From Beijerinckia indica subsp. indica ATCC 9039 (GTDB taxonomy: Bacteria; Pseudomonadota; Alphaproteobacteria; Rhizobiales; Beijerinckiaceae), in NCBI RefSeq assembly GCF_000019845.1, contig NC_010581.1, positions 4,106,154-4,170,153 of the forward strand: a stretch of DNA of 64,000 nucleotides, given 5' to 3'. Position numbers and translations under genes: made by a program. The notes below the pieces were generated by a model. It had not been told where the DNA came from. It saw nothing but the letters and a program-made list of their open reading frames with translations, and searched no databases. This document shows positions 1 to 9,847 of the stretch, piece after piece; positions within the stretch are counted from its first letter, which is position 1; the number at the start of each line of letters is the position of its first letter.

Positions 1-1
1 G

Positions 2-1375
2 CAAGTCATGCGGCGGTTGGCCGATGGGCAGCTCGCTGGAGAGATCCCCTGCCTCGACCGATGCGACGAACTTGGCCGCATGGCGGAGGCTGTGGAGGTT
101 TTCAAGCGCGGCATGATCGAGAACGATCGCTTAAATGCCGAGGCCAAGGCGGCGCGTGATCGCGTCGAACAGGACCGCCAGAAACGCGCCGCGATCGAGG
201 AAGAAGCGCATCGGGCGCAGCAGATCGTCATTGAAGCCCTTGGCCATGGTTTGAAACAATTGGCCGAGGGGAATCTTCTCTCACGGCTGGAGGAGCCTTT
301 TGGCGGGAACGCGGAGATCCTGCGCACGGATTTCAACCAGGCTGTTGCCACGCTCAATGCGACGCTCACGACCGTCAGGGCCAAAGGGGACGCGATCCGC
401 TCCGGCACGAGTGAGATTTCAAGCGCCACCGATGATCTGTCACGGCGCACCGAGCAGCAGGCGGCCAGCCTGGAAGAGACGGCCGCCGCTCTCGATGAAA
501 TCACCGCCACCGTGAAGAAAACCGCCGAGGGCGCGACCCATGCCCGCGATGTCGTCTCCACAGCCAAGGCCGATGCCGACAAGAGCGGCGCCGTTGTCGC
601 CGAAGCGATCAAGGCCATGGGCGGCATAGAACAATCCTCCGCCCAGATCGGCCAGATCATCGGCGTCATCGATGAAATCGCCTTTCAGACCAATCTCCTT
701 GCCCTCAATGCCGGTGTCGAGGCGGCTAGAGCCGGTGAAGCGGGGCGCGGTTTCGCCGTCGTCGCCTCGGAAGTCCGCGCCTTGGCCCAGCGTTCGGCCG
801 AGGCTGCCAAGGAAATCAAGACCCTGATCCAGGCTTCGAGCACACAGGTCAATCAGGGCGTCGATCTGGTCGGGGAGACCGGCAAGGCGCTCGACCGCAT
901 CGTGGCCCAGGTCAGCGAGATCAACCGGATCGTCTCGGAGATCGCCGCCAGCGCCCAGGAGCAGGCGACCGGCCTGCATCAGGTCAACACCGCCATCAAC
1001 CAGATGGATCAAGTGACGCAACAGAACGCCGCCATGGTGGAGGAGACCACTGCCGCCGCTCATGCTCTGACTGATGATGGCGAGGAGCTTTCCCGACTCA
1101 TCACGCGCTTCCGCATCGGTGATTCCGCAAGCTCGGTGGAGGGTGATGCAAAGCGAAATCCAGCCCGTCGCGATCTTGCCGACGGTTCGCGTCTCGAGAC
1201 CGGACGGTCAAAGGCTAGAGCGGCACTGACAAGCCCGCCACCCTCCCCAGGGGCCTCCTCGGGACCGTCCGCGCCGAAGCCGGCGGGACGAGGCCTTCTA
1301 CGCCCGACTTTCGAGGCAACAGCGCTCAAGCTCGGCGAAAGCCTGCCGAGCGATGAAGGCTGGGAAGAATTCTGA
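2..1375 (+). CDS. Methyl-accepting chemotaxis protein, C-terminal part (gene cut by window start)
   Basis: The reading frame is open to the left edge, so the gene begins outside the window; the ATG at 8 lies inside a HAMP domain and is not the start. Visible from there: end of HAMP ([25 protein letters not shown]), a long coiled coil, and the MCP signalling hairpin tip around [20 protein letters not shown], about residues 220-240. The protein ends in GWEEF, resembling the C-terminal xWxxF pentapeptide that tethers CheR and CheB. The missing part should hold membrane segments and a sensor domain. It heads the che operon, which suits a receptor feeding CheA through CheW. The ligand cannot be inferred. 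Confidence 0.95.
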   Translation, partial: QVMRRLADGQLAGEIPCLDRCDELGRMAEAVEVFKRGMIENDRLNAEAKAARDRVEQDRQKRAAIEEEAHRAQQIVIEALGHGLKQLAEGNLLSRLEEPFGGNAEILRTDFNQAVATLNATLTTVRAKGDAIRSGTSEISSATDDLSRRTEQQAASLEETAAALDEITATVKKTAEGATHARDVVSTAKADADKSGAVVAEAIKAMGGIEQSSAQIGQIIGVIDEIAFQTNLLALNAGVEAARAGEAGRGFAVVASEVRALAQRSAEAAKEIKTLIQASSTQVNQGVDLVGETGKALDRIVAQVSEINRIVSEIAASAQEQATGLHQVNTAINQMDQVTQQNAAMVEETTAAAHALTDDGEELSRLITRFRIGDSASSVEGDAKRNPARRDLADGSRLETGRSKARAALTSPPPSPGASSGPSAPKPAGRGLLRPTFEATALKLGESLPSDEGWEEF

Positions 1376-1453
1376 TGATGCCCACCGATTCGCACACTTG
1401 TCTTTCAAGCCCGAGAATCGTGCCGAGAAACTCCCAGGAAGGATCTCATCGAG

Positions 1454-1804
1454 ATGGATCATCCCTTAGACTCCGCGCTCAGCGCGACCATCGACCTGCC
1501 GGCTATCCTTGATCTGAGGGCCGCGACGCCCTTGGCGAGCGAACTGCTTGGGTGTCGGGGAAGGGACCTCATCATTGACGCTGCCAAGGTGCAACGTATC
1601 GGCGGTCAATGCCTGCAAGTCCTATTGTCCGCCGTCGCGACATGGCAGGCCGATGAAATTCCCCTCTCTATCCGCAATCCTTCGCCCGATTTCCTGGAAG
1701 CGGTCGAACTCCTCGGCATACGGCCGGCCGCTCTTTTAGAGCCTGCTTCCGTGGATGCTGCGCGGAGGGATGCGGTTCTTCTCGATAAGGATCTATCCGC
1801 ATGA
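1454..1804 (+). CDS. Small STAS-domain chemotaxis protein (CheS position)
   Basis: A 116-residue protein with an anti-anti-sigma/STAS-like fold pattern (DLIIDAAKVQRIGGQCLQVL followed by a helix and NPSPDFLEAVELLG). It starts at an ATG preceded by AGGAAGGATC and its stop overlaps the cheY1 start (ATGA). In Sinorhizobium and related genera the gene between the receptor and cheY1 is cheS, whose product binds CheA and speeds removal of phosphate from CheY1. Position and fold support the same role here, but I identify it by context rather than by strong sequence similarity. Confidence 0.8.
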   Translation: MDHPLDSALSATIDLPAILDLRAATPLASELLGCRGRDLIIDAAKVQRIGGQCLQVLLSAVATWQADEIPLSIRNPSPDFLEAVELLGIRPAALLEPASVDAARRDAVLLDKDLSA

Positions 1805-2166
1805 CCAAGACTGTCCTCACCGTCGATGATTCACGCACTATGCGCGACATGCTACTCCTGACTTTGCTGGACGCGGGCTACAGGGTTCTCCAGGCCGAGG
1901 ATGGCGAGAAGGGGCTCGAGGTCCTCGCCCAGGAAATCCCTGATGTCATCGTGACCGATATCAACATGCCGCGTCTGGACGGTTTCGGTTTCATCAAGGG
2001 GGTACGTGGGGATGCCCGCCACCGCGCCGTGCCGATCCTCGTCCTCACGACGGAAAGCGATGCCGAGAAAAAAGACCGCGCGCGCCGTGCCGGCGCCACC
2101 GGCTGGATCGTGAAGCCTTTCGATCCGGTCAAGCTTGTCGATGCGATCCGACGCGTCGCTGCATGA
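1801..2166 (+). CDS. cheY1: Chemotaxis response regulator CheY1
   Basis: A single 121-residue receiver domain. Acidic pocket D9-D10, phospho-acceptor D53 in VTDINMP, switch Thr83 or Thr84 in LVLTTES, and Lys105 in VKPF are all present, so it should be phosphorylated by CheA. There is no output domain. Translationally coupled to the STAS gene upstream. In rhizobial systems with two CheY proteins, one (usually CheY2) acts at the motor and the other (CheY1) is a phosphate sink; by operon position this is CheY1. Confidence 0.93.
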   Translation: MTKTVLTVDDSRTMRDMLLLTLLDAGYRVLQAEDGEKGLEVLAQEIPDVIVTDINMPRLDGFGFIKGVRGDARHRAVPILVLTTESDAEKKDRARRAGATGWIVKPFDPVKLVDAIRRVAA

Positions 2167-2301
2167 TAGAACAGGTCGCCGGGAGTGCCTCGTTGGCCAT
2201 TTCTAAAAGAATATTATTTTCAAATATATAGACAATATCTTGGCTTGTTCCAAGAGTCAGATAGACGACTGTTGACGAGAGTGGGGAGAGGAGGTCCTGG
2301 C

Positions 2302-4545
2302 ATGGATGCGATGATGGCGATCAAGCAGACCTTTTTCCAAGAATGCGAGGAGCAACTCGCGGAATTGGAGAATGGACTGCTGGCAATCCAGGACGGAGAC
2401 AAGGATCCCGAAACGGTGAATGCGGTCTTTCGCGCTGTTCATTCCATCAAGGGTGGCGCGGGCGCTTTCAGTCTCGATGATCTTGTGCGCTTCTCGCATG
2501 TCTTCGAGACCACGCTCGATGATTTGAGAGCGGGCGTGCTGGCGCCGAACGCAGATGTCCTCAAAACGCTGCTGCGCGCCGCCGATATGCTTGCTGATCT
2601 CGTGCGCGCGGCGCGCGACGGCGGCACGGTCGATGCTGGCCGTTCGCAGGCAATCATCGAGGATCTTGCGGCTCTCACCCATGGTCAAGCGGAGGGTGTC
2701 TCTGCCGAAACGAATGATGACGATGACGGACAGGCGGGTTTTTCCTTCCAGCCGGTTCAGGCGTGTCTCGATGATCTCGACTTCGACGATTTCCAGAACG
2801 AGCCGGCTGAAACGCTCTTTACAATTCGTTTCAAGCCCAAGCCGGATCTCTATGCCAAGGCGAATGAAACCGCACTGCTCTTGCGCGGTCTCAAGGAACT
2901 CGGCGAAATGGAAGTCGTCTGCGATGCCAGCGATCTGCCTCTGCTGAGTGAACTTGATCCCGAGGGCGCCTACCTCACCTTCACCATCACTCTGCTCACC
3001 CAGCACGATGAAGCTGCTGTGCGTGGGATCTTCGAATTCGTGGAATGGGATTGCGATCTGACGATCGAGTCATGCGCTACCCCCGCTGCGAAAAGTGAAG
3101 TGTATGCGGATGTGACGAGCCCTGATCTCGCCGCCGCTGATGCCCATCAGGATATATCCGATAAACAAAAGAAGGCTCAGATCGTTCATGCTGAACCCGT
3201 TTCAGAATCGGATCAAGGCGTGATCCAGCCTGAGCGGCGCGAACAGGAGCGACGCGAGAGCAACACCACCGCCGGTCTCTCGCCCGCCACGATCCGCGTC
3301 GATCTCGATCGTGTCGATCGTCTCATCGATCTTGTCGGGGAACTTGTCATCAATCAGGCCATGCTTGCGCAAAGTGTGACCGAGGCGGGGCTCGCCCGCG
3401 CCACCAATATTGCGACGGGCCTCGATGAACTCGAACAATTGACCCGTGAGATCCAGGACAGCGTGATGGCGATCCGGGCACAGCCGGTGAAATCCGTATT
3501 TCAGCGCATGCCGCGCCTGGTTCGGGAAGTCGCCGCTATGACCGGCAAGTCGGTCCGACTTGTGACGGAGGGAGAAAATACCGAAGTCGATAAAACCGTG
3601 ATCGAAAGGCTCACCGATCCTCTGACCCACATGATCCGTAATGCGATCGATCATGGTCTCGAGACTCCGGAAAAACGGCTGGCGGCCGGTAAGCCGGAAG
3701 AAGGGACCGTTCATCTTTGCGCCTTGCACCGGTCGGGGCGGATCGTGATCGAGATCGCTGACGATGGGGCCGGCATCAACCGTCCGCGCGTCAAGCAGAT
3801 CGCCATCGATAAGGGATTGATTTCTGCCGATGTCACTTTGACTGATGATGAAATCGACAATCTGATTTTCCTGCCAGGCTTTTCGACGGCGGCGACGATT
3901 TCCGACATTTCCGGGCGAGGCGTCGGCATGGATGTGGTGCGCCGCTCGATCCAAGCGCTCGGCGGACGCATCTCGATCAGTTCGCGGCCGGGCCAGGGAT
4001 CGACCTTCACCATGAGCCTGCCGCTAACGCTTGCCGTGCTCGATGGCATGGTGGTCTCCGTTGCGGACCAAACTTTGGTCGTGCCGCTCACCGCCATAGT
4101 GGAGACCTTGCAGCCCAAATCCACCGATGTGCATGGGTTTGGTGGCGCCGCCCGGGTAATCGCCATCCGTGATCAATTCACGCCCTTGATCGATGTCGGG
4201 CGTGAACTTGCCTATCGCCGTGTCCCCGCTGATCCCCTGGCCAGCGTCGTCATCCTCGTCGAGACGGAGGGCGGTGTGCGCAATGCCCTTCTGGTCGATG
4301 CCATTCAAGGCCAGCGCCAGGTCGTCATCAAAAGCCTCGAGGCCAATTATCGTCATGTGCCGGGCATTGCCGCTGCGACCATTCTCGGTGATGGCCGTGT
4401 CGCCCTCATTCTGGATGTCGAATCGATCGTCACGAGCGCCCGGACGGATGTGTTTCAGGACGGTCCACAGGGGATTTTGGAAAGCAATCAGAACGGGAAT
4501 TGTTTCAAAGCCGCACCGGAACACAGCCTTGCGGCGACATACTGA
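2302..4545 (+). CDS. cheA: Chemotaxis histidine kinase CheA
   Basis: Receives receptor signals and phosphorylates CheY and CheB. The start at 2302 is chosen because AGGAGGT lies 7 bases before it; the frame is open 117 bases further up but without such a site. Of 747 residues: HPt domain first with phospho-acceptor His47 (AVHSIKGGAGAF), a linker and CheY/CheB-binding region about 230-330, dimerisation helices about 380-440, a GHKL ATPase core (N box HMIRNAIDHGLE, G1 DDGAGIN, G2 GRGVGMDVV, G3 GQGSTF), and a CheW-like regulatory domain about 600-730. A 135-base gap, longer than elsewhere in the operon, separates it from cheY1. Confidence 0.97.
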   Translation: MDAMMAIKQTFFQECEEQLAELENGLLAIQDGDKDPETVNAVFRAVHSIKGGAGAFSLDDLVRFSHVFETTLDDLRAGVLAPNADVLKTLLRAADMLADLVRAARDGGTVDAGRSQAIIEDLAALTHGQAEGVSAETNDDDDGQAGFSFQPVQACLDDLDFDDFQNEPAETLFTIRFKPKPDLYAKANETALLLRGLKELGEMEVVCDASDLPLLSELDPEGAYLTFTITLLTQHDEAAVRGIFEFVEWDCDLTIESCATPAAKSEVYADVTSPDLAAADAHQDISDKQKKAQIVHAEPVSESDQGVIQPERREQERRESNTTAGLSPATIRVDLDRVDRLIDLVGELVINQAMLAQSVTEAGLARATNIATGLDELEQLTREIQDSVMAIRAQPVKSVFQRMPRLVREVAAMTGKSVRLVTEGENTEVDKTVIERLTDPLTHMIRNAIDHGLETPEKRLAAGKPEEGTVHLCALHRSGRIVIEIADDGAGINRPRVKQIAIDKGLISADVTLTDDEIDNLIFLPGFSTAATISDISGRGVGMDVVRRSIQALGGRISISSRPGQGSTFTMSLPLTLAVLDGMVVSVADQTLVVPLTAIVETLQPKSTDVHGFGGAARVIAIRDQFTPLIDVGRELAYRRVPADPLASVVILVETEGGVRNALLVDAIQGQRQVVIKSLEANYRHVPGIAAATILGDGRVALILDVESIVTSARTDVFQDGPQGILESNQNGNCFKAAPEHSLAATY

Positions 4546-4593
4546 ACCTCCCTTCGGAAGGGATGATCGCGCGATCATATGAGGATAGGGGCC

Positions 4594-5073
4594 ATGACTG
4601 ACATCAAGAGCAACGAGACCAATTCACGGGAACTCATCGCCTTCCGCATCGGTGCGCAGGAATTTTGTGTCGATATCATGTCCGTGCGCGAGATCCGTGG
4701 CTGGACACCGGCGACCGCCTTGCCGCAATCGCCGAATTTCGTGCGTGGCGTGATCAATCTGCGTGGCGCCGTTCTGCCGATTGTCGATCTTGCCGCGCGT
4801 CTTGGTTTCCCCCCGGCCGAACCGACGGTCCGCCATGTCATCATCGTCGCGCAGGTTGCGCATCCGATTGTCGGGCATCAGATCGTCGGCCTTCTCGTTG
4901 ATGCCGTTCTCGACATTCTGACGATCACCGATGACCTGGTTCAGCCAACTCCGGAGGTCGCTTCGGAAATGGCCAAGCTCTTTGTGCAAGGTGTGCTCGC
5001 GGTTGAAGGTCGGATGATCAGCCTCATTGCTCTCGACCAGGTTCTGCCGGCGCCGGACCGGGAGGCGGCATGA
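4594..5073 (+). CDS. cheW: Chemotaxis coupling protein CheW
   Basis: Scaffold joining receptors to CheA. A 159-residue CheW domain with the usual landmarks VNVREI-like [27 protein letters not shown] and [10 protein letters not shown]. An ATG at 4579 is also in frame, but the ATG at 4594 has AGGGG just upstream, so I use 4594. Its stop overlaps the cheR start (ATGA), which indicates translational coupling. Confidence 0.96.
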   Translation: MTDIKSNETNSRELIAFRIGAQEFCVDIMSVREIRGWTPATALPQSPNFVRGVINLRGAVLPIVDLAARLGFPPAEPTVRHVIIVAQVAHPIVGHQIVGLLVDAVLDILTITDDLVQPTPEVASEMAKLFVQGVLAVEGRMISLIALDQVLPAPDREAA

Positions 5074-5966
5074 CAAGTCTCGCACCAGCTTCGGGGAGCA
5101 AAACGAGGGACGCCGGTCTTGTCGATGGGGAATTCATTCTGACCATGGACGATTTTCAGCGGATCTCGCATATTTTGCATGCCAGCACCGGTATTTATCT
5201 GCCGGACACAAAGGCGACGCTGGTCTATTCCCGACTGGCGAAACGTTTACGTGCCCTCGGCCTGACAAGTTTTCGCGATTATTGTGCCTTGGTCAGTCAT
5301 CATGATGGTCTCGACGAGCGACAGCATATGCTGGCCGCGCTGACGACCAATGTCACCCGTTTCTTTCGCGAGCCCCATCATTTCGATCATTTGCGGACAC
5401 GCGTTCTGCCGCGCCTTCTTGAAAACGCTCAGCACGGCGAGAGGGTCAGGCTGTGGTCGGCGGCCTGTTCCAATGGTCAGGAGCCTTATTCCATCGCACT
5501 GACAATATTGGCTCTTTTACCGGAGGCACCGCGCTTCGACATCAAGATCCTGGCAACCGATATTGATCCGACCATGCTCGCGGAGGGGCGCCGGGGCCTT
5601 TATGGCGAAGCTGCGCTCGCCTCAGTGCCAAAGACTCTCCGCCATTGGTTTACGCCGATCCATGATGAGGAGGGCAAGACGTTCGCGGTCGCTGAATCCA
5701 TGCGCGCCTTGGTCAGTTTCCGTGAGCTCAACCTGATTGGCGATTGGCCGATGAAAGGTGTGTTCCAGGCGATCTTCTGTCGCAACGTCGTCATTTATTT
5801 CGAGGAGGCGACGCAAAATCGGATCTGGGATCGTTTCGTGCCTTTGCTCGAACCGGATGGCGCTCTCTATATCGGTCATTCGGAACGGCTCGCGGGCGGC
5901 GCGGCTCAAGCCTTCGCAAGTGATGGCATTACCACCTATCGGCGGCTGCGGGAGGCCCATGCATGA
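5070..5966 (+). CDS. cheR: Chemotaxis protein methyltransferase CheR
   Basis: SAM-dependent methylation of receptor glutamates (adaptation). 298 residues: N-terminal helical CheR domain ([17 protein letters not shown]), [13 protein letters not shown]-binding [16 protein letters not shown] about residue 130, ATDIDPTML, and the CRNVVIYF motif about 235. Starts by ATGA overlap with cheW and ends by overlap with cheB. The GWEEF tail of the receptor at the head of the operon is a likely tether for it. Confidence 0.97.
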   Translation: MTSLAPASGSKTRDAGLVDGEFILTMDDFQRISHILHASTGIYLPDTKATLVYSRLAKRLRALGLTSFRDYCALVSHHDGLDERQHMLAALTTNVTRFFREPHHFDHLRTRVLPRLLENAQHGERVRLWSAACSNGQEPYSIALTILALLPEAPRFDIKILATDIDPTMLAEGRRGLYGEAALASVPKTLRHWFTPIHDEEGKTFAVAESMRALVSFRELNLIGDWPMKGVFQAIFCRNVVIYFEEATQNRIWDRFVPLLEPDGALYIGHSERLAGGAAQAFASDGITTYRRLREAHA

Positions 5967-7045
5967 GACAGATTCGTGTGCTCGTTGTGGATGATTCCGT
6001 GACGATGCGGCGCTTGATCAGCATGGTTCTGCGTCGCGATCGCGAAATCGATGTCGTCGGTGAAGCCGGAGATCCCTTTGAGGCGCGGCAGGCGATCAAA
6101 GCTTTGAACCCTGACGTGGTGACACTCGATGTCGAAATGCCGAATATGAACGGCCTCGACTTTCTCGAGAAGATCATGCGATTGCGGCCGACGCCGGTGA
6201 TCATGGTGTCGAACCTGACCGCGCAAGGCACGGCGGCCACAATCAAGGCTCTCGAAATCGGTGCTTTCGATTGTATCGCGAAGCCGGTCTCCGGTGAGGT
6301 GGATCTGTTCGGCGAACTTGCGAGCAAGGTCAAGGCCGCGGCTGGCGCGACAATGCGGCAGCGGCCACAGTCCGAACCTTTGAGCCGGCCGGAGTCTTTC
6401 GCGGCGACGCGCGAGATCTATCATCCCGGTGGCCGCCTCGTCGCCATCGGTTCCTCGACAGGCGGCGTTGAGGCCTTGATCACCATTCTGTCCGGTTTTC
6501 CGCAAAATTGCCCTCCCACAGTCATCGCCCAGCACATGCCGGCGGGCTTTACGCGCAGCTTCGCGGAACGGCTGAACCGCCTTTGCCAGCCGCAGGTTTG
6601 CGAAGCTAGCGATGGCGCACTGCTGGAAATGGGCCGCGTATATCTTGCTCCCGGCGGGCTGTGCCATCTCGAAATCTCTGGAACCTCTCTTTACGGTTCA
6701 ACCCCCTGGCGCTGCCGCTTGCGTCCTACCGATCCTGTGAACGGGCATCGTCCCTCGGTCGATGTGTTGTTTGCTTCCGTTGCCAAGGCGGCAGGCTCCA
6801 ACAGTGTCGGCGTGATCTTGACCGGCATGGGCCGTGATGGTGCTCAAGGTCTCCTCGCCATGCGTCAAAGTGGGGCGCGCACCTTTGGTCAGGATGAGGC
6901 CAGCTCCCTCGTTTATGGCATGCCTAAGGCCGCATACGAAATCGGCGCCGTTGAGAGACAGGTCGCCCTGCCAAGACTCAGGGCCGAAATCCTCCGCGCC
7001 ACCAATTTAGAAGGAGAAGAAAAATGCCTTTCGCCGCTGCAGTGA
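5963..7045 (+). CDS. cheB: Chemotaxis protein-glutamate methylesterase/deamidase CheB
   Basis: Removes receptor methyl groups when phosphorylated by CheA. 360 residues: receiver domain with D10-D11 and acceptor D56 (TLDVEMP), linker about 125-165, then the esterase with the Ser (AIGSSTGG), His ([10 protein letters not shown]) and Asp ([11 protein letters not shown]) of its catalytic triad. Its 3' end overlaps the next gene by 22 bases. Confidence 0.97.
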   Translation: MRQIRVLVVDDSVTMRRLISMVLRRDREIDVVGEAGDPFEARQAIKALNPDVVTLDVEMPNMNGLDFLEKIMRLRPTPVIMVSNLTAQGTAATIKALEIGAFDCIAKPVSGEVDLFGELASKVKAAAGATMRQRPQSEPLSRPESFAATREIYHPGGRLVAIGSSTGGVEALITILSGFPQNCPPTVIAQHMPAGFTRSFAERLNRLCQPQVCEASDGALLEMGRVYLAPGGLCHLEISGTSLYGSTPWRCRLRPTDPVNGHRPSVDVLFASVAKAAGSNSVGVILTGMGRDGAQGLLAMRQSGARTFGQDEASSLVYGMPKAAYEIGAVERQVALPRLRAEILRATNLEGEEKCLSPLQ

Positions 7046-7413
7046 GAGTGCTCATCGTCGATGATCAATTGACCAGCCGGCTTCTTATTCGTGGCGGGCT
7101 CGAGGATCTCGGTATGGCGGATATTGAAATGGCTTCCAATGGTGAGGAAGCACTCAAAAATCTATCGAGCAAGCCGGCACATCTCATCATTTCAGATTTC
7201 AACATGCCGAAGCTCGATGGCATCGGCCTTTTGCGCGCAGTGAGGGCACATGAACAGACCCGCAAAATCCCTTTCATCATGCTGACCGGCAAGGGTGACA
7301 GAGCCTTGATGGAGCGAGCGGCCCAGGCGGGAGTCAATAATTTTCTCGCCAAGCCTTTCACCGTGCCGGTTCTCAAGACCCAGATCGAAGCGGTGATTGG
7401 GAAGCTCAAATGA
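7024..7413 (+). CDS. cheY2: Chemotaxis response regulator CheY2
   Basis: A 129-residue stand-alone receiver domain: D13-D14, phospho-acceptor D58 (ISDFNMP), Thr88 (MLTGK), Lys110 (AKPF). The start has a strong site (AAGGAG) inside the end of cheB, and the stop overlaps cheD. In rhizobia the receiver encoded between cheB and cheD is the one that binds the flagellar motor; the assignment as CheY2 is by position. Confidence 0.93.
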   Translation: MPFAAAVRVLIVDDQLTSRLLIRGGLEDLGMADIEMASNGEEALKNLSSKPAHLIISDFNMPKLDGIGLLRAVRAHEQTRKIPFIMLTGKGDRALMERAAQAGVNNFLAKPFTVPVLKTQIEAVIGKLK

Positions 7414-8075
7414 CGCGACCCGATCACGCGTCTCGCAATGCTGTCAGGCCTTTGGATACAGGTAAGGTGCCTGACTTGACCGCGACGCTCAAAAATCCTG
7501 GGTTGAAGAATCTTGAGCCGAAGAGTCTCGAAATGGAGCGGCGCATTCATGTCATCCAAGGAGAATATTACGTTGCCGACGATCCCGATGTGGTGTTGAC
7601 AACCGTGCTTGGTTCGTGTGTCGCCGCTTGTATCCGTGATCCAATTGCCTTGGTCGGCGGCATGAATCATTTTCTACTGCCTGGTCAGGACAGTTCTCAG
7701 GATCAGAGCGGTGCTATGAAATTTGGGGAAGCCGAGCGCTACGGTGCGCATTTGATGGAACTGTTGCTTAATGGCATTCTGCAACATGGCGGCCGGCGGC
7801 ATCGGCTCGAGGCGAAATTATTCGGTGGCGCCTGCACGCGCGAGGGCTTGGCCGATATCGGTTCTTTGAATGCAGGTTTTGCCGAACATTTCCTGCATGT
7901 TGAGGGGATTCATATCATTGGCGGCAGTTTGCGTGGCACCCGTGGTCGGCGCATACAGTTCTGGCCGGTGTCTGGTCGCGCCCGGCAGGTTTTTTTACAA
8001 GACGATCTTTTACCGCCGACTAAGCCCATTCCTCCAATTCCGCAGTCGAATTCAGGCTCTATCGAGTTTTTCTGA
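7410..8075 (+). CDS. cheD: Chemoreceptor glutamine deamidase CheD
   Basis: Converts receptor glutamines to glutamates. The catalytic Cys is in TVLGSCVAACIRDP and the His in GGMNHFLLPG; a downstream RIEAKLFGGA-like motif reads RLEAKLFGGA. At 221 residues it carries about 40 extra N-terminal residues relative to the usual start at MERRIHVIQGEYY (ATG at 7533). I keep the ATGA-coupled start at 7410 because it fits the packing of the operon, but the shorter start is possible. Confidence 0.94.
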   Translation: MTRPDHASRNAVRPLDTGKVPDLTATLKNPGLKNLEPKSLEMERRIHVIQGEYYVADDPDVVLTTVLGSCVAACIRDPIALVGGMNHFLLPGQDSSQDQSGAMKFGEAERYGAHLMELLLNGILQHGGRRHRLEAKLFGGACTREGLADIGSLNAGFAEHFLHVEGIHIIGGSLRGTRGRRIQFWPVSGRARQVFLQDDLLPPTKPIPPIPQSNSGSIEFF

Positions 8076-8134
8076 TCTTTTCAGCCAGGAAAAAGCCGGG
8101 CTTGTCGAATGAGCCTACTTCAGGGGTACAGACT

Positions 8135-8551
8135 ATGGCCCATGATCATGTTCTCCCACCGGATTCGATCGCCTCGGAGCTGATGGAAGCCAAACAGACC
8201 AGCTTGCCACTCGGCGAAGTCCTGGCGCGCGTCAGTCATGAAATGACCCATCTCAGTAAGAGCATGGATCAATTTCAAATCTTGATCAGTCCTCTTCTCG
8301 TCAAGGGGCATCATCATGATCGTGCCTTTTTGCGCGAGATTCAGAATCTCGATCATGTCGCTCAGAAACTCGTTTGTCTTTCGGAATTCGTCAACGGTTT
8401 GGCCATCCACATGCCACCACAATGGCGGATCGATCCCAACTTTGCTGCGCAAGTCGTGACGCTTGCGGAGCTTTCCGCGACATTGGCGGCATCCGAGCCG
8501 GCGCCACGACGAGAGACCTCTGTTTCGTCTGGCGATTGTGAATTGTTTTAA
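8135..8551 (+). CDS. Small protein at the end of the che operon (CheT position)
   Basis: 138 residues, mostly predicted helical, no membrane segment. A TTG at 8102 is in frame, but the ATG at 8135 has AGGGG upstream and is preferred. The centre (MTHLSKSMDQFQ, REIQNLDHVAQKL) looks like a two-helix bundle similar in flavour to CheZ-like or CheT proteins. In Sinorhizobium the gene after cheD is cheT, needed for normal chemotaxis. I did not recognise a family from sequence, so the assignment is by position. Confidence 0.75.
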   Translation: MAHDHVLPPDSIASELMEAKQTSLPLGEVLARVSHEMTHLSKSMDQFQILISPLLVKGHHHDRAFLREIQNLDHVAQKLVCLSEFVNGLAIHMPPQWRIDPNFAAQVVTLAELSATLAASEPAPRRETSVSSGDCELF

Positions 8552-8714
8552 GACGTCGATCTCGCCGGCGCGTCGGTTTGATCGGCTTTGACAATCGTCG
8601 TCGAGCGATTGGTCTCACGGGAGTATCGAGCGGAAGGACTTTTGCTCTCTGCCCGGTTTTTCAATGATAGCATCATGAAAGCGGTTGCGGCTTTGGAGAG
8701 AGAGAGAGGCCGGC

Positions 8715-9473
8715 TCAATCATGGGGACCATCCGGCATGGTCAGCAGGTTCTCGATGATCGCTCTTGCCTTTTGCGTCATGACCTTGCGATTTGTTCCGC
8801 GTGTGTAAGGCAGCGGGGAACCGTGGAAAAGTTCACAGATGATGGACTGTTCCTTCAGGACAAGCCAGATGTGAGGAAGCAGGCTCATTGAGCCGACCCA
8901 GGCTGCTTTGGGCGTGGAATAGCGGATGGCCAGCGGCAGGACCGGCACGCTTTCGCGTTCTGTCAAGGCTGTAAGAACAAGCCCCGGCGCCGCAAAATGC
9001 GAACTGTGGAATTTTAACAAGCCCCGACCATCTCCGGTTGTGCCTTCCGGAAAGAGAAGCACATCGCGGCCTCTGGCGAGGCAGGATGCCATCTGCTTGT
9101 TGGCGGGGATGATTGAGCGCCGCCGTCGCCGGTTGATGAAAATGGTCTGTTCGACTTTCGCGAAAGTCGCGATGAGCGGCCAGCGCGCAATTTCCTGTTT
9201 GCCGACGAAACTGGCCGATTCGACGCTGGCCAGCGCCAGAATGTCAATCCAGGATACATGATTGGCGACGAGCAATCGCGCCGTATCCGACTCCCTATGA
9301 CCCTTGCATATGACCTTGATCCGCAAAATCGACAACAGCAGCCGCGCGAAGATTTGGGTCGTGCGTGCCGTCGCGATCGGATAGCGCCGCCGCGCCAAAC
9401 TTTGCAACGGCACAGCGAGGCATAAAAAGAAGACAAGGACAAGAACGAGGGCGAACAGTCGGAGGAAGATCAT
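8715..9473 (-). CDS. olsA: 1-acyl-glycerol/lyso-ornithine lipid O-acyltransferase (PlsC family, OlsA-like)
   Basis: 252 residues with an N-terminal membrane segment (LFALVLVLVFFLCLAV) and the PlsC motifs: NHVSWID (HX4D) about residue 92 and FPEGTT about 142. The family moves acyl chains onto lysophosphatidate or, as OlsA, onto lyso-ornithine lipid. The divergent neighbour is an OlsB-type N-acyltransferase, which makes OlsA the best reading; a general PlsC role is the alternative. In many relatives olsB and olsA form one operon; here they diverge across about 370 bases. Confidence 0.85.
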   Translation of the reverse strand: MIFLRLFALVLVLVFFLCLAVPLQSLARRRYPIATARTTQIFARLLLSILRIKVICKGHRESDTARLLVANHVSWIDILALASVESASFVGKQEIARWPLIATFAKVEQTIFINRRRRRSIIPANKQMASCLARGRDVLLFPEGTTGDGRGLLKFHSSHFAAPGLVLTALTERESVPVLPLAIRYSTPKAAWVGSMSLLPHIWLVLKEQSIICELFHGSPLPYTRGTNRKVMTQKARAIIENLLTMPDGPHD

Positions 9474-9847
9474 GGTCCTTGCTCAATGAACAATGTGAGA
9501 GCACCGGATGTTCAAGGTAAAGCGTATGCGATACTCTCGTCCCGTGAAAAAATGGTCCATCGGCGAGCGTGTCATTGTGGGAAGTTTTTTCACCCGAAGA
9601 GAATAAAGAAAAAGCGTACCGGTGCGCGAGGGCATTCTTGATGACCGATGGGATAAGGCCTCTGCATACAGAGGAAGATGCGGAGTTGACGCACGAGACA
9701 GACACGGAAATGGGTCGAAAAAGCAAGCCCTTTCAGCGTCATTTTACAAGATCTCGATCCCTCTCGTAATTTTCTTTCAGGTGTCATCAAGCCGTCGCAT
9801 CATAGGCTTATCAACCATGATGGCTTCCTCTTGAGACATGTCGGCGC
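9474..9847. other. Divergent promoter region between olsA and olsB, with repeat copy C1
   Basis: 374 bases with no credible gene. It must carry the promoters of both acyltransferase genes. Bases 9574-9660 match a second intergenic stretch at 44929-45012 (repeat family C). No clear operator was recognised. Confidence 0.6.
9574..9660 (+). repeat. Dispersed intergenic repeat C, copy 1
   Basis: About 85 bases similar to 44929-45012 in the same orientation. Shared core blocks are CCGAAGAGAAT, AAGAAAA and GCGCGAGGGCATTCTTGATG, with smaller matches on both sides. I estimate roughly three quarters identity by eye. Both copies lie between genes. Function unknown. Confidence 0.7.

Noticed and set aside
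2185-2301. N-terminal extension of CheA from an ATG at 2185
   Set aside because: No ribosome site, atypical A+T-rich residues, and AGGAGGT sits exactly before the ATG at 2302.
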